Source: Mycobacterium sp. IS-836
GTDB lineage: Bacteria > Actinomycetota > Actinomycetes > Mycobacteriales > Mycobacteriaceae
Length of the DNA: 64,000 nt
Reading direction: 5' to 3'
Assembly: GCF_001954275.1 (NCBI RefSeq)
Contig: NZ_MBEU01000017.1
Span: 1 to 64,000, forward strand
Part shown: one piece after another, positions 18,893 to 28,956 of the stretch
Position numbering within the stretch: position 1 is the first letter of the stretch
Layout of the letters: every line of letters starts with the position of its first letter
Program-made: the position numbers and the translations under genes
The notes under the pieces: model-generated
Seen by the model: only the letters and a program-made list of their open reading frames with translations
What the model was told of the DNA's origin: nothing
Database searches by the model: none

Positions 18893-19711
18893 CTAGGGCG
18901 TCCGCCGTCGTAGGGTGGCCGCGGCCAGGCACAGCGCGGCGAGCGCGAAACACATGACGACGACGATGTCGCGTACCGCGATGTACGTCAAATCCGAATG
19001 GGCGCCCACCTGCTGCAGCGCCTCCAGCGCGTAGCTGGCCGGCAGCACGTTGCTGATCCACTGCAACCAGTGAGCCATCAACGCCCGCGGGACGATGATG
19101 CCGGCCAGCAGCAGCTGCGGCACCATCACCAGCGGTATGAACTGCACCGCCTGAAACTCGGTGCGGGCGAACGCGCTACACAGCAGACCGAGGCCGACAC
19201 CCAGCACCGCGTTGACGATCGCGATCACGAACACCCACAGCGGGCTGCCCGCGGTGTCGAAGCCGAGGAACCAAAACGACACGCCGCACGCCAGAATCGC
19301 TTGCGCCGCAGCGGCTATCGAGAACGCGGTGCCGTAGGCGATCAGCAGGTCCAGCCGGCGCAGGGGAGTGGTCAGGATGCGCTCCAGCGTCCCCGAGGCC
19401 CGCTCGCGCTGCATCGTGATCGACGTGATGATGAACATCACGAAAAGCGGGAAAAGGCCGAGCAGGATCAGGCATGCGTTGTTGAACGGTGTCGGCGTGC
19501 CCGGGCGGTGCGGTGCGTTTTCGAACATGAAGTACATCAGCGTGATGACCAGGACCGGAACCAGCAGGATCAACGCGACGCTGCGACGATCGGCGACCAG
19601 TTGGCGCAAGATCCGCGTCGTCGTCGCCGTGTAGCCCTTGAGTCCTAGCCGGCTTGGCGTGTGGTGCTGTGCCTGATGATGGACAGAAACCCGTCCTCCA
19701 GTGACGTGCAT
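18893..19711 (-). CDS. ABC transporter permease, ABC-2 type (Rv1686c orthologue)
   Basis: 272 aa if ATG 19711 is used. That overlaps the ATPase gene by 67 bp, and the true start may be downstream since the M. tuberculosis annotation is shorter. About six membrane segments are visible, starting VALILLVPVLVITLMYFMF, and the central ABC-2 signature RASGTLERILTTP follows the first extracellular loop. ABC-2 permeases with this topology export drugs or lipids. It pairs with the ATPase encoded just upstream and the TetR gene just downstream. Confidence 0.88.
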   Translation of the reverse strand: MHVTGGRVSVHHQAQHHTPSRLGLKGYTATTTRILRQLVADRRSVALILLVPVLVITLMYFMFENAPHRPGTPTPFNNACLILLGLFPLFVMFIITSITMQRERASGTLERILTTPLRRLDLLIAYGTAFSIAAAAQAILACGVSFWFLGFDTAGSPLWVFVIAIVNAVLGVGLGLLCSAFARTEFQAVQFIPLVMVPQLLLAGIIVPRALMAHWLQWISNVLPASYALEALQQVGAHSDLTYIAVRDIVVVMCFALAALCLAAATLRRRTP

Positions 19712-20409
19712 CCGGTGTCCTCTCGTAGTTGGGTCGGGGTGGTGTGCGCGACCAGATACCCCTCGCGCATCAGCAACAGATCGCCGCAGTGGTCGGCCTC
19801 GTCCATCACGTGACTGGAAACCAGCAGCGTGGTGCCGCCGCGGGCCAGGTCGGTGAACTGTTCCCAAAGATCCACTCGCAGCACGGGGTCCAGGCCCACG
19901 GTGGGCTCGTCGAGCACGAGCAGATCGGGCTGGCAGACCAGCGCGCACGCCAGCGATGCCCTGGTGCGCTGGCCGCCGGAGAGGTTGCCGCAGAAGGCGG
20001 TTCGGTGATCGGTCAGTCCGACGCGGTCGATTGCGGTATCGGCGGCGCTGCTGTCGAAGCCATACAGCGATGCCAGGTAGCGGACGTTGTCGACGATCCG
20101 CAGGTCGTTGTAGAGGGTCGCGTCCTGCGGCATGTACCCGACTCGACGGCGCAGCGGCGCGGATCCGGCGGGGTGGCCCAGCACCGTCACCGTCCCCGAC
20201 GTCACGATCTGTGTGCCGACGATGCAGCGCATCAGCGTCGTCTTGCCGCAGCCGGAGGGGCCGAGCAAGCCGGTGATGCTGCCGCGGGCAATTCGCACCG
20301 AGAAATCGTGCAGAGCTGGGCGTTTCCCGCGAATCACCCGCAGGTGGTTGATGTCGACGGCCGGTTCCGCACCGCCCTGCCTCAATTCATCATGCGATGA
20401 AATCATCAT
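19645..20409 (-). CDS. ABC transporter ATP-binding protein (Rv1687c orthologue)
   Basis: 254 aa. Walker A is GPSGCGKTT, the Q-loop GYMPQDATLY, signature LSGGQRTRAS, Walker B LLVLDEPTVGLDP and switch His SSHVMDEADH, all intact. It is a DrrA-like exporter ATPase working with the ABC-2 permease. Two ATGs (20409 and 20406) both lie inside the tandem TCATCATG repeats, so a regulator bound there would block initiation directly. Upstream is the 3' end of the amt gene on the same strand. Confidence 0.9.
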   Translation of the reverse strand: MMISSHDELRQGGAEPAVDINHLRVIRGKRPALHDFSVRIARGSITGLLGPSGCGKTTLMRCIVGTQIVTSGTVTVLGHPAGSAPLRRRVGYMPQDATLYNDLRIVDNVRYLASLYGFDSSAADTAIDRVGLTDHRTAFCGNLSGGQRTRASLACALVCQPDLLVLDEPTVGLDPVLRVDLWEQFTDLARGGTTLLVSSHVMDEADHCGDLLLMREGYLVAHTTPTQLREDTGCTSLEDGFLSIIRHSTTRQAG

Positions 20410-20416
20410 GTGATGA
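20387..20416. promoter_or_regulatory. Tandem TetR-type operator motifs at ABC operon start
   Basis: Two near-identical 14-mers, TCATCATGCGATGA (20387-20400) and TCATCATGTGATGA (20403-20416), 16 bp apart start to start. Each is a near-palindrome (arms TCATC/GATGA, extended to TCATCA/TGATGA in the second). They cover the start codons of the ABC ATPase gene. A tetR gene closes the same operon, and TetR dimers often bind such paired palindromes. Autoregulation is inferred, not shown. Confidence 0.6.
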
Positions 20417-20479
20417 ATATCCGCCGGTGCGACGGGATTGTCAAGGGGTGGCGGACGCCGGGCGTGGCCGGCGGGGGAT

Positions 20480-21751
<1,272 letters not shown>

Positions 21752-21796
21752 GATGACCGGATACTGCCATGTTCGGGGTGCCGGTAGGTTCGGTGG

Positions 21797-22420
21797 GTGC
21801 GATCCGGTCGCGGCGCGGGCCAGCTCTCAGTCGACCCCGTCGAGGCCGCGCATCGGTTGCTCGGTGCGACCATCACCTGCCGCGGAGTGCGGGCCGTCGT
21901 CGTCGAGGTGGAGGCCTACGGCGGGGTTCCCGACGGTCCGTGGCCGGACGCCGCGGCCCACTCGTATCGGGGCCGCAATGGCCGCAACGCGGTGATGTTC
22001 GGGCCCCCGGGGCGGCTGTACACCTACCGCAGCCACGGGATCCACGTCTGCGCCAACGTCTCGTGCGGCCCCGACGGCGTGGCCGCCGCCGTGTTGCTCC
22101 GCGCCGCCGCCATCGAGGACGGGCTCGACGCGGCCCGGGCCCGGCGCGGCGAGGCGGTTCGCCACATCGCGCTGGCGCGCGGTCCGGGGAATCTGTGCTC
22201 AGCTCTGGGAATCACCATGGCCGACAACGGGGTCGACGTCTTCGACCCGAAGAGCCCGGTGCGGCTGGCGCTCAGCGAGGCGCACGGCGCGGTATCGGGC
22301 CCGCGCGTGGGGATCAGCCAGGCCGCCGACCGGCCGTGGCGACTGTGGCTGGCGGGCCGGCCGGAAGTCTCCGCCTACCGCCGCAGCCCCCGCGCGCCGG
22401 CTCCGGGCGCCAGTGATTAG
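21797..22420 (+). CDS. mpg: 3-methyladenine DNA glycosylase
   Basis: 207 aa, GTG start at 21797, of the AAG/MPG family. The catalytic Glu lies in VEVEAYGG, and other family motifs are [26 protein letters not shown] and [10 protein letters not shown]. The enzyme removes alkylated purines in base excision repair. It is the orthologue of Rv1688 and lies just before tyrS in both species, though here a BASS transporter gene is inserted between. The last 4 bp overlap that convergent gene. Confidence 0.93.
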   Translation: MRSGRGAGQLSVDPVEAAHRLLGATITCRGVRAVVVEVEAYGGVPDGPWPDAAAHSYRGRNGRNAVMFGPPGRLYTYRSHGIHVCANVSCGPDGVAAAVLLRAAAIEDGLDAARARRGEAVRHIALARGPGNLCSALGITMADNGVDVFDPKSPVRLALSEAHGAVSGPRVGISQAADRPWRLWLAGRPEVSAYRRSPRAPAPGASD

Positions 22421-23304
22421 GCGGGGGCGGGTGCCGGTGAAACGGCGCGGAACGCGGGGTCCACGCGGCGCGCGAGGAAAATGAACGTCACGGCCAAGAG
22501 CGGCGCGACGGCACTGTATATCGCGGCCGGCGTTGCCATTTCGGCGCTGTTCAGCAACTGCGGACTCAACGCAATGCCCATCGCCACCACGGCATTGTGC
22601 ATTCCGACCTCCAGGCTGACAGCGACGGCCTGCCGCGGGGCCAGCCGCATCAGGCGCGGCGCCAGATAGCCGATCGAGAGGCTCACGGTGCAGAACGCGA
22701 CGACGGCTCCGATCAGCACGCCGAAGTTGTGCCATAGCGTCGTTCGGCCCCCTGCGAAGGCCGCGAGCACGGCGAGCACCAGGAGCGCAATGGCGGCTAT
22801 GCGGACCGGTTTCTGCAGCCGGCGGGCCAGCTCGGGGAAGTGGTGGCGGGTTGCCACCCCGATCGCGATGGGAACGAGCACGAGGCCGATCACCGAAAGG
22901 AGCTTGTCCAGCTGCAGGGGGAGAAACCGCCCTTCGCCGAGGAACCAGGACATCGACACCGCCAGAATCGCGGGCAGGGCAACGACCGACAGCGCGGCGT
23001 TGATTGCGGTCAGCGTGAGGTTAAGCGCCAGGTCACCGTTGAAAAGATGGCTGAGCAGGTTCGCCATCGTCCCGCCGGGTGTGGCCGCCATCAGCATGAG
23101 CCCGACCGCGAGATGGGGCTCGAGGTGAAAGACCTCGGCGATGACCAGGCACACGGTCGGCAGCAGCAGCGCTTGGCAGGCGAGCGCCACGACGAGTGGT
23201 TTGCGCAGCGTTGCGGCCCGCTTGAAGTCGTCGACCGTGAGTGTCAGCCCGAGCGCGAGCATGATGATCGCGACGACCAACGGCCAGTACTGGTTGTTCA
23301 TCAC
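22417..23304 (-). CDS. Bile acid:sodium symporter (BASS)-family transporter
   Basis: 295 aa with about nine or ten hydrophobic helices. BASS motifs are visible: [13 protein letters not shown] near the N-terminus, [16 protein letters not shown], and [15 protein letters not shown]. These sodium-coupled carriers move bile acids, pantoate or other organic anions; the substrate here cannot be told. The gene sits between mpg and tyrS, which are adjacent in M. tuberculosis, so it is an insertion or a loss there. It is convergent with mpg and divergent from tyrS. Confidence 0.88.
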   Translation of the reverse strand: MMNNQYWPLVVAIIMLALGLTLTVDDFKRAATLRKPLVVALACQALLLPTVCLVIAEVFHLEPHLAVGLMLMAATPGGTMANLLSHLFNGDLALNLTLTAINAALSVVALPAILAVSMSWFLGEGRFLPLQLDKLLSVIGLVLVPIAIGVATRHHFPELARRLQKPVRIAAIALLVLAVLAAFAGGRTTLWHNFGVLIGAVVAFCTVSLSIGYLAPRLMRLAPRQAVAVSLEVGMHNAVVAMGIALSPQLLNSAEMATPAAIYSAVAPLLAVTFIFLARRVDPAFRAVSPAPAPA

Positions 23305-23427
23305 GCTCCGGGTTGTCGTGCGCTGACGGGGAAAGCCATAGCGCGACGATGCGCCACCTAGTTAGCTTGCCTTAGATAGCCGCGCGGTAGCGAATCGTGG
23401 CCGTGCGAGCGACTAAAGTCGTGCGCG

Positions 23428-24693
23428 ATGTCTTCCGGAATCCTCGACGAGCTGGGCTGGCGCGGGCTGATCGCGCAGTCCACCGATCTCGACGCGCTGG
23501 CGGCCGAGGACCCGCCGCTGACGGTGTACGCCGGCTTCGATCCGACCGCGCCGAGCCTGCATGCCGGACACCTGGTGCCGTTGCTGGCGTTGCGGCGCTT
23601 CCAGCGCGCCGGCCACCGGCCCATCGTGCTCGCGGGCGGCGCCACCGGCATGATCGGCGATCCGCGGGACGTCGGCGAGCGCACCCTGAACGAAACGGGC
23701 ACCGTCGCGGATTGGACCGAGAAGATCCGCGGACAGCTGGAACGATTCGTCGACTTCGACAGCTCACCCACCGGCGCGATCGTCGAGAACAATCTCGAGT
23801 GGACGCGCGAGATGTCGGTGACGGAGTTCCTGCGCGACGTCGGCAAGCATTTTTCGGTGAACGTGATGCTGGACCGCGACACCATCCGGCGGCGCCTGGA
23901 GGGCGACGGAATCTCCTACACGGAGTTCAGCTACATGCTGCTGCAGGCCAACGACTACGTCGAACTGCACCGGCGGCATGGCTGCACACTGCAGATCGGT
24001 GGCTCGGACCAGTGGGGCAACATCATCGCCGGGGTTCGCTTGGTCCGCCAAAAGCTCGGCGCCACAGTGCATGCGCTCACGGTTCCGCTGGTGACCGCCG
24101 CCGACGGCACCAAGTTCGGCAAATCCACGGGCGGCGGCAGCCTCTGGCTCGACCCGCAGATGACCAGTCCCTACGCCTGGTACCAGTACTTCATCAACAC
24201 CGCCGACGCCGACGTGATCCGCTACCTGCGCTGGTTCACCTTTCTGTCGGCCGACGAGCTGGCCGAGCTCGAACGCGCCACGGCCGAACGCCCGCAACAA
24301 CGCGCCGCGCAGCGTCGGCTCGCGACCGAACTCACCGTTCTGGTGCACGGCGAGGCCGCTACCGCGGCCGTCGAACACGCCAGCCGGGCGCTGTTCGGCC
24401 AGGGCGAACTGGACCGGCTCGACGAGGCGACGCTGGCCTCGGCGTTGCGCGAGACCTCGGTCGCGGAGCTCAAGCCGGGCGGCCCGGACGGGATCGTCGA
24501 TCTGCTGGTGGCCAGCGGGCTGTCGGCCAGCAAGGGTGCGGCCCGGCGCACGATCAGCGAGGGTGGCGTGTCGGTCAACAACATTCGCATCGACAGCGAC
24601 GAATGGGTGCCGCAGAACTCGGACTTCCTGCACGGCCGTTGGCTGGTGCTGCGCCGCGGCAAGCGCAATGTCGCCGGCATAGAAAAGGTCTAG
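23428..24693 (+). CDS. tyrS: Tyrosyl-tRNA synthetase
   Basis: 421 aa class I synthetase. It has an HIGH-like HAGH in [11 protein letters not shown], a KMSKS-like KFGKSTGG, tyrosine-site residues [14 protein letters not shown], and a C-terminal S4 domain ([13 protein letters not shown]). It charges tRNA-Tyr in the cytoplasm. Orthologue of Rv1689. The 123-bp region upstream shared with the divergent BASS gene holds no T-box-like structure that I can see. It is followed by the lprJ-like gene. Confidence 0.97.
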   Translation: MSSGILDELGWRGLIAQSTDLDALAAEDPPLTVYAGFDPTAPSLHAGHLVPLLALRRFQRAGHRPIVLAGGATGMIGDPRDVGERTLNETGTVADWTEKIRGQLERFVDFDSSPTGAIVENNLEWTREMSVTEFLRDVGKHFSVNVMLDRDTIRRRLEGDGISYTEFSYMLLQANDYVELHRRHGCTLQIGGSDQWGNIIAGVRLVRQKLGATVHALTVPLVTAADGTKFGKSTGGGSLWLDPQMTSPYAWYQYFINTADADVIRYLRWFTFLSADELAELERATAERPQQRAAQRRLATELTVLVHGEAATAAVEHASRALFGQGELDRLDEATLASALRETSVAELKPGGPDGIVDLLVASGLSASKGAARRTISEGGVSVNNIRIDSDEWVPQNSDFLHGRWLVLRRGKRNVAGIEKV

Positions 24694-24776
24694 AACCGCG
24701 TCGCGAAACGCGTTAGTGCGCAAAGCTTTATCGCGCCGTGTTTTAAACGTGACTTCCGCTGGCCACTGTTGTCACA

Positions 24777-25142
24777 GTGATTTGCGCGCGGGGGACTCGG
24801 CAGGCGGCGGCTCTTCGGTTTATCGCATTGGCGGCGGGTCTGCTCGCCACGACGACCGTGTCGGCGGCGCCGATCCGGGCCGACATGCTCGGCAACGCGT
24901 TTCTCTCCGCGCTGAACAATGCCGGCGTCACCTACAGCCAGCCGATCAGCACGACGGCGGCGGGCCAGGCGGTCTGTCCGATGCTGTTCCAGCCGGGTGA
25001 GTCTTTCGACGCGGTCGTCCGCGAAATGGCCGTCAGGAGAGGGATGTCCGAGAAGTCGGCCGGCGTATTCACGATCGTCGCCATCGCGACGTACTGTCCG
25101 GCGGTCTTGGCGCCGCTGCTGAACGGGCGGCTGCAGGCCTAG
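24777..25142 (+). CDS. Secreted DUF732 protein at the lprJ position
   Basis: 121 aa, GTG 24777. The signal peptide (RFIALAAGLLATTTVSAAPI) has an Ala-x-Ala-type end and no lipobox Cys. M. tuberculosis lprJ (Rv1690), at the same place after tyrS, is annotated as a lipoprotein; here acylation seems impossible. The mature part follows the DUF732 pattern (FLSALNNAGVTY, VCPMLFQPGES, FTIVAIATYCP) with the conserved Cys pair. Function unknown. Confidence 0.82.
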   Translation: MICARGTRQAAALRFIALAAGLLATTTVSAAPIRADMLGNAFLSALNNAGVTYSQPISTTAAGQAVCPMLFQPGESFDAVVREMAVRRGMSEKSAGVFTIVAIATYCPAVLAPLLNGRLQA

Positions 25143-25186
25143 TTCGCCCGGCCGACGGCATTCGGCGTGCCCGTATCCTTTGCAGC

Positions 25187-25984
25187 GTGGTCGACGACAG
25201 GCATGGCCGAGACGGGCAGCGACGGCCGCGCTCGGCGTCGCGGTGGTCAGGACCGGGGCGCGCGCGCCCGGCCCAACCGCAGAGCGCTGCGGCGGAGCGG
25301 CCGTCGCAGGATGGCGCGGCTCAAGACGGGCCCCCGATACCGCCCGGCGTGGACGCCAGGCAACTCGCACCCGAAATCCGCCGCGAACTGAGCACCTTGG
25401 ACCGTGCCACCGCCGACGCCGTGGCACGCCATCTGGTCGCCGCCGGCGAACTGCTCGACGAAGACCCGGAAGCCGCCCTCCGTCACGCGCGTGCGGCGCG
25501 GTCGCGGTCCAGCCGGATCGCGGCGATCCGCGAAGCGGTCGGGATCGCCGCCTACCACTGCGGCGATTGGGGCCAGGCGCTCGCCGAATTGCGCGCCGCC
25601 CGCAGGATGGGCAGCAAGTCCTCGCTGCTCGCGCTTATCGCCGATTGCGAACGCGGCCTCGGCCGCCCGGAGCGGGCGCTCGAACTGGCCCGCGGGCCGG
25701 AGGCGGCCGAGCTCAGCGGCGACGACGCCGACGAGCTGCGCATCGTCGCGGCCGGCGCCCGCTCGGATCTCGGGCAGCTGGAGCAGGCCCTGACCGTCTT
25801 GTCCACGCCGCAGCTGGACCCGACCCGCACCGGTTCGACGGCTGCGCGGTTGTTCTACGCGTACGCCGACACGCTGCTGGCGCTGGGCCGTGACGACGAG
25901 GCGCTCCGGTGGTTCTTGCGCTCCGCGGCCGCCGACATCGACGGCGTCACCGACGCCGAAGACCGGGTCAGCGAGCTCGGCTGA
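25187..25984 (+). CDS. TPR-like repeat protein (Rv1691 orthologue)
   Basis: 265 aa, GTG 25187. The first 50 residues are basic, Pro-rich and disordered. From about residue 65 the chain is a run of helical pairs with TPR-style spacing (LLDEDPEAALRHARAA, YHCGDWGQALAELRAA, ERGLGRPERALELARG, YADTLLALGRDDEALRWF). Such scaffolds mediate protein contacts; no partner is evident. It begins the tight same-strand run leading to tlyA, with 13 bp to the next gene. Confidence 0.85.
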   Translation: MVDDRHGRDGQRRPRSASRWSGPGRARPAQPQSAAAERPSQDGAAQDGPPIPPGVDARQLAPEIRRELSTLDRATADAVARHLVAAGELLDEDPEAALRHARAARSRSSRIAAIREAVGIAAYHCGDWGQALAELRAARRMGSKSSLLALIADCERGLGRPERALELARGPEAAELSGDDADELRIVAAGARSDLGQLEQALTVLSTPQLDPTRTGSTAARLFYAYADTLLALGRDDEALRWFLRSAAADIDGVTDAEDRVSELG

Positions 25985-25997
25985 GAGTTTGGTTGAC

Positions 25998-26996
25998 GTG
26001 AAAACCCTTGCGCAGGAATATGATTGCCTGCTCATAGACCTGGACGGGACGGTGTTCCGCGGCGCCCAACCCACCGATGGCGCGGTGCAGTCGCTCGACG
26101 AAGTGCGCAGCCGCAAGCTGTATGTCACCAACAACGCCTCGCGCAGCCCCGACGAGGTCGCGGCGCACCTGCGCGAGCTCGGCTTCGACGTCACCGGCGA
26201 GGACATCGTCACCAGCGCCCAAAGCGCCGCCCACCTGCTCGCAGGTGAGCTACCCCCGGAATCGCCGGTGCTGATCGTCGGCACCGACGCCCTGGCCGAC
26301 GAGGTCGCCGCGGCGGGCTTGCGGCCCGTTCGCAAGTACGACGACCATCCCGTCGCCGTTGTGCAGGGCCTTTCGAAGACCATCGCCTGGCCGGATCTCG
26401 CCGAGGCGGCGCTGGCCATCCGGGCCGGCGCGCTGTGGGTGGCGGCCAACGTCGACCCCACGCTGCCCACCGAGCGGGGCCTGCTGCCCGGGAACGGGTC
26501 GTTCGTGGCCGCGCTGCGGACGGCCACCGGCGCCGAACCCCGCGTGGCGGGGAAGCCCGCGCCGACGCTGATGACGGATGCGGTGGCGCGCGGCGATTTC
26601 CGGGCCGCGCTGGTGATCGGCGACCGGTTGGACACCGACATCGAGGGCGCCAACGCCGCCAAGCTGCCCAGCCTGATGGTGCTCACCGGCGTCAATACCG
26701 CGCGCGACGCCGTCCGCGCCGAACCCGCGAGGCGCCCCACCTACATCGGCCACGACCTGCGCGCATTGCACGACGAAGCGAGCCGGCTCGCGGTCGCGCC
26801 GCAAGCCGGCTGGCGCGTCGACGTCGGCGAGCAGGCGGTGACGGTCGGAGCCAACGGGGACGACGACGGGGACGGGCTGTCGGTCGTGCGCGCCGTCGCC
26901 AGCGCGGTGTGGAGTGCACCGCAGTCCGATGCCCTGCGCATCGAGGCCGCCGACGACCGGGCGCGCGACGCGCTGCGGCGCTGGTCTCTGGTCTAG
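25998..26996 (+). CDS. HAD-family glycerol-3-phosphate phosphatase (Rv1692 orthologue)
   Basis: 332 aa from GTG 25998 (start MKTLAQEYDC). TTG 25989 is a less likely alternative. HAD motifs: DLDGTVF (nucleophile Asp), VTNNASRS, GKPAP with Lys, and IGDRLDTDI. The large cap between motifs II and III identifies a type IIA HAD, the NagD/PGP group. M. tuberculosis Rv1692 is reported to dephosphorylate glycerol 3-phosphate in phospholipid recycling. A C-terminal extension of about 70 residues (GWRVDVGEQ onward) is shared with Rv1692. Confidence 0.93.
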   Translation: MKTLAQEYDCLLIDLDGTVFRGAQPTDGAVQSLDEVRSRKLYVTNNASRSPDEVAAHLRELGFDVTGEDIVTSAQSAAHLLAGELPPESPVLIVGTDALADEVAAAGLRPVRKYDDHPVAVVQGLSKTIAWPDLAEAALAIRAGALWVAANVDPTLPTERGLLPGNGSFVAALRTATGAEPRVAGKPAPTLMTDAVARGDFRAALVIGDRLDTDIEGANAAKLPSLMVLTGVNTARDAVRAEPARRPTYIGHDLRALHDEASRLAVAPQAGWRVDVGEQAVTVGANGDDDGDGLSVVRAVASAVWSAPQSDALRIEAADDRARDALRRWSLV

Positions 26997-27008
26997 CGTA
27001 GGTACGCG

Positions 27009-27194
27009 ATGACTATCGATCCTGAACAGATTCGCGCGGAAATCGACACCCTGCTGGCCCAACTCCCCGATCCGAAAGACCAACAGGCCATGCAAAACGG
27101 GCCGTCGCTGGCCGAGCTCGAAGAGATTGCCCGCCGTCTTTCCGAGGCGCACGACGTGCTGCTGCAGGCGCTGGAGTCCGCGGAGAAGGGCTGA
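27009..27194 (+). CDS. Small conserved protein (Rv1693 orthologue)
   Basis: 61 aa, acidic and wholly helical (ELEEIARRLSEAHDVLLQAL), with a coiled-coil character. No known domain. It is conserved in position between the HAD phosphatase and tlyA genes in M. tuberculosis, which supports it being a real gene. ATG 27009 lies 12 bp after the previous stop. It may bind a neighbour's product, but nothing shows this. Confidence 0.85.
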   Translation: MTIDPEQIRAEIDTLLAQLPDPKDQQAMQNGPSLAELEEIARRLSEAHDVLLQALESAEKG

Positions 27195-27202
27195 CGTGCC
27201 CC

Positions 27203-28012
27203 ATGCCTCGACGCGCCCGCGTTGACGCCGAGCTGGTACGGCGCGGCCTGGCCCGGTCTCGTCAGCAGGCCGCGGAGCTGATCGGCGCCGGCAAGGTCAG
27301 CATCGACGGCCTGCCGGCGGTCAAGCCCGGCACCGCCGTCGCGATCACCGCGGCGCTGACCGTCGCCGACGAGGGCGAGCGCAGCTGGGTGTCGCGAGGC
27401 GCGCATAAGCTCATCGGCGCGCTGGACGCCTTCGACATTCCCGTCGCGGGCCGCCGCTGCCTGGACGCCGGCGCATCGACGGGCGGGTTCACCGAAGTCC
27501 TGCTGGACCGCGGGGCCACCCAGGTGGTGGCCGCGGACGTCGGCTACGGCCAGCTGGCCTGGTCGCTGCGCTCCGATCCGCGGGTGGTCGTCGTCGAGCG
27601 GACCAACGCCCGCGAGCTATCCCCGGAGGCGATCGGGGGCCAGGTCGACCTGGTAGTGGCTGACCTGTCGTTTATCTCGTTGGCCACCGTGTTGCCCGCG
27701 CTGGCTGGATGCGCTTGCCCCAGCGCGGATATCGTTCCCATGGTGAAGCCACAGTTTGAAGTGGGGAAGGGTCAGGTGGGCCCCGGCGGGGTGGTCCGCG
27801 ATCCCGGGCTGCGCGCCGACTCGGTGCTCGGCGTCGCGAGGCGCGCCGGGGAACTGGGCTGGCATACCGTCGACGTCATGGCCAGTCCGCTACCGGGACC
27901 GGCGGGCAATGTCGAATACTTCTTGTGGTTGCGCGCCGAGACCGATCGGGGGCTGTCTGCTGATGAGTTGGTGGACGCGGTGCGGCGCGCCGTGGCGGAG
28001 GGCCCGCAATGA
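27203..28012 (+). CDS. tlyA: rRNA 2'-O-methyltransferase / hemolysin TlyA
   Basis: 269 aa. An N-terminal S4 RNA-binding domain (residues 1-60) precedes a FtsJ-type methyltransferase with SAM motif [15 protein letters not shown] and family motifs [10 protein letters not shown] and [10 protein letters not shown]. TlyA methylates 16S and 23S rRNA, and its loss gives capreomycin resistance in M. tuberculosis. Orthologue of Rv1694. The stop overlaps the ppnK start (ATGA), so the two are translationally coupled. Confidence 0.96.
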   Translation: MPRRARVDAELVRRGLARSRQQAAELIGAGKVSIDGLPAVKPGTAVAITAALTVADEGERSWVSRGAHKLIGALDAFDIPVAGRRCLDAGASTGGFTEVLLDRGATQVVAADVGYGQLAWSLRSDPRVVVVERTNARELSPEAIGGQVDLVVADLSFISLATVLPALAGCACPSADIVPMVKPQFEVGKGQVGPGGVVRDPGLRADSVLGVARRAGELGWHTVDVMASPLPGPAGNVEYFLWLRAETDRGLSADELVDAVRRAVAEGPQ

Positions 28013-28932
28013 CGACTGAACGTACCGTCCTGCTGATCGTCCACACCGGGCGTGACGAAGCGACCGAGACCGCGCGGCGCGTGCAGAAAGTGCTGGGCGA
28101 CAACGGCATTGCGCTTCGCGTCCTGTCCGCCGAGGCCGTCGACCGGGGATCGTTGCACCTGGCGCCCGACGATATGCGGGCCATGGGTGTCGAAATCGAA
28201 GTGGTCGACGCCGACCCGCACGCCGCCGAGGGCTGCGAACTGGTGCTGGTGCTCGGCGGCGACGGCACCTTCCTCCGTGCGGCCGAATTGGCCCGCAACG
28301 TCGGAATTCCGGTGCTGGGCGTCAACTTGGGCCGCATCGGATTCCTGGCCGAGGCGGAGGCCGAGGCCATCGACACGGTGCTCGACCACGTCATCGCGCG
28401 GACCTACCGGGTGGAGGAGCGCCTGACGCTCGACATCGTCGTGCGCCAGGGTGGCCGCATCATTGACCAGGGCTGGGCGCTCAACGAGGCCAGCCTCGAA
28501 AAGGGCCCGCGGCTGGGCGTGTTGGGCGTCGTCGTCGAAATCGAGGGACGGCCCGTGTCGACGTTCGGCTGCGACGGGGTGTTGATCTCGACGCCGACCG
28601 GATCCACCGCCTACGCGTTCTCCGCCGGCGGTCCCGTGCTGTGGCCCGACCTCGAGGCGATCCTGGTGGTGCCCAACAACGCTCACGCACTGTTCGGCCG
28701 GCCGATGGTCACCAGCCCGGACGCCACCGTCGCGATCGAGATCGAGGCAAGCGGCAACGACGCCCTCGTGTTCTGCGACGGACGGCGCGAAATGCTGATA
28801 CCGGCCGGCGGGCGGCTCGAGGTAACCCGTTGCGCCACACCGGTGAAATGGGCACGCCTGGACAGCGCGCCGTTTACGGACCGCCTGGTGCGCAAGTTCC
28901 GGTTGCCGGTGACCGGCTGGCGCGGGAAGTAA
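28009..28932 (+). CDS. ppnK: NAD kinase
   Basis: 307 aa. The [12 protein letters not shown] motif holds the catalytic Asp, and the second conserved block is [16 protein letters not shown], with [12 protein letters not shown] in between. It phosphorylates NAD to NADP using ATP or polyphosphate. Orthologue of Rv1695. It overlaps tlyA by 4 bp and recN follows after 24 bp. Confidence 0.97.
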   Translation: MTTERTVLLIVHTGRDEATETARRVQKVLGDNGIALRVLSAEAVDRGSLHLAPDDMRAMGVEIEVVDADPHAAEGCELVLVLGGDGTFLRAAELARNVGIPVLGVNLGRIGFLAEAEAEAIDTVLDHVIARTYRVEERLTLDIVVRQGGRIIDQGWALNEASLEKGPRLGVLGVVVEIEGRPVSTFGCDGVLISTPTGSTAYAFSAGGPVLWPDLEAILVVPNNAHALFGRPMVTSPDATVAIEIEASGNDALVFCDGRREMLIPAGGRLEVTRCATPVKWARLDSAPFTDRLVRKFRLPVTGWRGK

Positions 28933-28956
28933 CGGCGCTGCAACGGTGCTGATCGA

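Noticed and set aside
23354..23376. IdeR-like iron box upstream of tyrS (TTAGCTTGCCTTAGATA)
   Set aside because: Only about eight bases match the 19-bp IdeR consensus and the second half-site is absent.
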